From: Chytriomyces cf. hyalinus JEL632
Lineage: Eukaryota; Chytridiomycota; Chytridiomycetes; Chytridiales; Chytriomycetaceae
NCBI GenBank assembly: GCA_025435555.1
Contig: JAIWWG010000171.1
Coordinates: 1-31,046, forward strand
Direction of reading: 5' to 3'
DNA: 31,046 nt
Below, piece by piece: positions 29,575-31,046 of this stretch. Below the pieces are notes generated by a model. That model worked only from the letters and a program-made list of their open reading frames with translations. It was not told the origin of the DNA and did no database searches. Position numbers and translations under genes: made by a program. Position 1 is the first letter of the stretch; each line of letters begins with the position of its first letter.

Positions 29575-31046
29575 CTATCTCAAAATGTAAAACAGTCCTG
29601 ATAAGTACACGGGCATTGGGATCTCTTCTTCTGACATGTACCCATTTGATTCAGGTGTAACTCTCTCTGGTACCAGGTACTGATCAGGTTGTATGTCAGA
29701 GTATTCAGACTCCAGGTCTGAGAAAGTAGACTCCTCATCAGATGATGGGAGGTTGTCAAGTTCTTTGGGGTAATCCCCCATGACTGAGAGCTCTTCTGGT
29801 CGTGCTGGAAGTGGTTCGTCAGGTTCACAGGTTGGAGTTTCTCTTTCTTCTTCAGGTATGACTGAGTCGGGAACAGCTTGTGTTGCCCATGGTCTCAGGT
29901 TGTACCTTGGAATAGACTTGTCAATGTTTCTTGCTACTTCGGTATCAGTTTTGGATTCTGATTCTTCCTGTGTGGTAAAGTTACCAGGAAATGAAGTAGC
30001 ATGAAATGCTACATGAGAGACAGACTTCACACAGTTGTCTTGGCATACCCAATAGAGTGAGTTGCCATTGTAACTGAGAAAGATTCCTACAGATCCCTTG
30101 TCAGAGTAGAAAGATTTCCTCTGGTTGGGGTGAGCCCATATTGTGACTTTGCAGCCAAAGGGTTGGATCCTTGAGAGATCAGGCTCCTGTCCATACCATA
30201 ACTTGTACAGTGACGTGTAAGTCTCATCAGGGTGGCTCATGCAGTTTTTGACATACATAGAGTACTGGAGAGCATAGCACGTGAAGCATAACAGTAGTTT
30301 TGCCTGGGCTAGGAGCATGATGGCGTTACCTTTATAGATTCCATAATGGCATTTTACCATCCCGTTGTACTCCTTGTTGTAAGGTGGGGATGTTTTATCA
30401 GCTATTCTAGGCACTCGGGTGTTACAGAACTGCTTGAATGAGTCTCTCAGCTCTCCCCCACTGTGTCTAACAGCTCCAACTCTCAGTGGTGAGTGTTGTT
30501 CTTCCCATGTATCTATCATGGACTTCAGGATGTTCTCAGACTCACTCTTAAGTCTGTGTGTGTACATGACAGTGAATCTGGACCAGCTGTCAACAACAAC
30601 TGTACCATGGAGATGGCATTGTGGGAATGATTCCTTTGGTAGTGGCACACAGTCAGTGTGAATCCTACCAAGATTTCGTGTAGCAGGAGATGAAGTTGCA
30701 TAGACTGGGCTTTGGGTGATTTTACCTGTGGCACAGTCTTCACAAATCTCCTTGATCTTTGGGAAGATCTTAACATTGCAAAGTAATTGCTGGGCATCCA
30801 TCATCACTTTATTTTTCTTCCCTTTGTAACTCTTTAGAGTCTGTAAGATCATCTTGAAATGAAAATGACCAAAGGCTCTGTGCCAATAAACTCTCATGCT
30901 CAGAAGAAGATCTCATCCTGAGGATATTGGTAGTTTGAGTTGATAGAACAGGTGAAGATACCATTGAAAAGGTGTGAACTACCTCTTCTACATCCATGTT
31001 GGCACTGTTGTCCTTGGCCGAGATTTGGCCAAGCAGGACGTCAATT
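29575..31046 (-). mobile_element. Ty1/copia retrotransposon fragment: pre-integrase and integrase core
   Basis: The main frame (30897-29575, 440 codons) starts with the GAG_pre-integrase zinc ligands (YWHRAFGHFHFKMIL .. CEDCATGKIT). The integrase core follows: GRIHTDCVPLP, VVVDSWSRFTVMYTHRLKSE, PPYNKEYNGMV, LYKLWYGQEPDLSRIQPFGC and VGIFLSYNGNSLYWV. It ends in an acidic Ser/Glu-rich linker. The first catalytic Asp (HTD) is kept, but the usual SDNGGE reads RHSGGE and VVERK reads MVKCH, so the second Asp and the Glu appear lost. The upstream part (31045-30809) continues the polyprotein in another frame, so a frameshift lies near 30897. No RT or RNase H follows the stop at 29575. The element runs off the window. 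Confidence 0.9.

Noticed and set aside
29575-30897. Domesticated, host-beneficial integrase
   Set aside because: The open frame alone is not enough; the frameshift, missing RT and truncated context fit a decaying element at least as well.
1-31046. tRNA, rRNA or CRISPR-like arrays
   Set aside because: None seen on reading both strands; the only reiterated sequence is the Thr/Ser-coding tract, the intron simple repeats and the T run.

Overview
The window is eukaryotic nuclear DNA with short spliceosomal introns, mostly 53-80 nt, with GT..AG ends and CTAAC-type branch sites near the acceptors. It carries a Gti1/Pac2 (WOPR) transcription factor, which is a fungal family, together with rhodopsin-type 7TM receptors, an animal-like GMP reductase and peroxisomal beta-oxidation enzymes. 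That mix best fits an early-diverging, probably zoosporic (chytrid-like), fungus. This assignment is inference. Exon models below were built by hand by joining frames at GT..AG pairs and checking phase; they are predictions.

Layout. (1) 55-2772, minus: an eight-exon acyl-CoA oxidase. (2) 2831-8302, minus: three adjacent genes for secreted Thr/Ser-rich proteins sharing an AFP-x-x-N start to the mature chain. Two are small proteins built from a repeated Cys/YDPP-like module; the third is a 1242-aa mucin-like stalk ending in two ricin-B-type beta-trefoil lectin domains. (3) 8717-11919, minus: a MAK5/DDX24 DEAD-box helicase. (4) 11980-12500, plus: a weak small-gene candidate. (5) 12636-14456, plus: an SCP-x type peroxisomal thiolase without the SCP2 domain. 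(6) 14603-14755, plus: a Ty3/gypsy reverse-transcriptase scrap lying antisense in the 3' end of a broken 7TM receptor (14678-15906, minus), which is followed by an intact paralogue (15995-17167, minus). (7) 17294-19302, minus, and 19404-21940, plus: two unrecognised proteins sharing a 101-bp divergent promoter. (8) 22070-23439, plus: GMP reductase. (9) 24115-27073, plus: an eight-exon WOPR regulator. (10) 27324-28183, plus: an unrecognised charged protein. (11) From about 28258 to the end the DNA changes character and becomes visibly richer in AT. It holds a von Willebrand A-domain fragment, a possible 5'-truncated spliced gene, and a degenerate Ty1/copia integrase ORF running off the right edge.

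How the parts relate. The acyl-CoA oxidase (C-terminus SQL) and the thiolase (C-terminus AKL) would act at the first and last steps of peroxisomal beta-oxidation, although the oxidase appears to lack its catalytic Glu. The lectin and module proteins look like a locally duplicated cell-surface or secreted family. The receptor pair is a tandem duplication in which one copy is decaying. The strongest candidates for something undescribed are the AFP-x-x-N module family (2831-8302) and the receptor copy whose predicted last exon is read from an antisense retrotransposon fragment.
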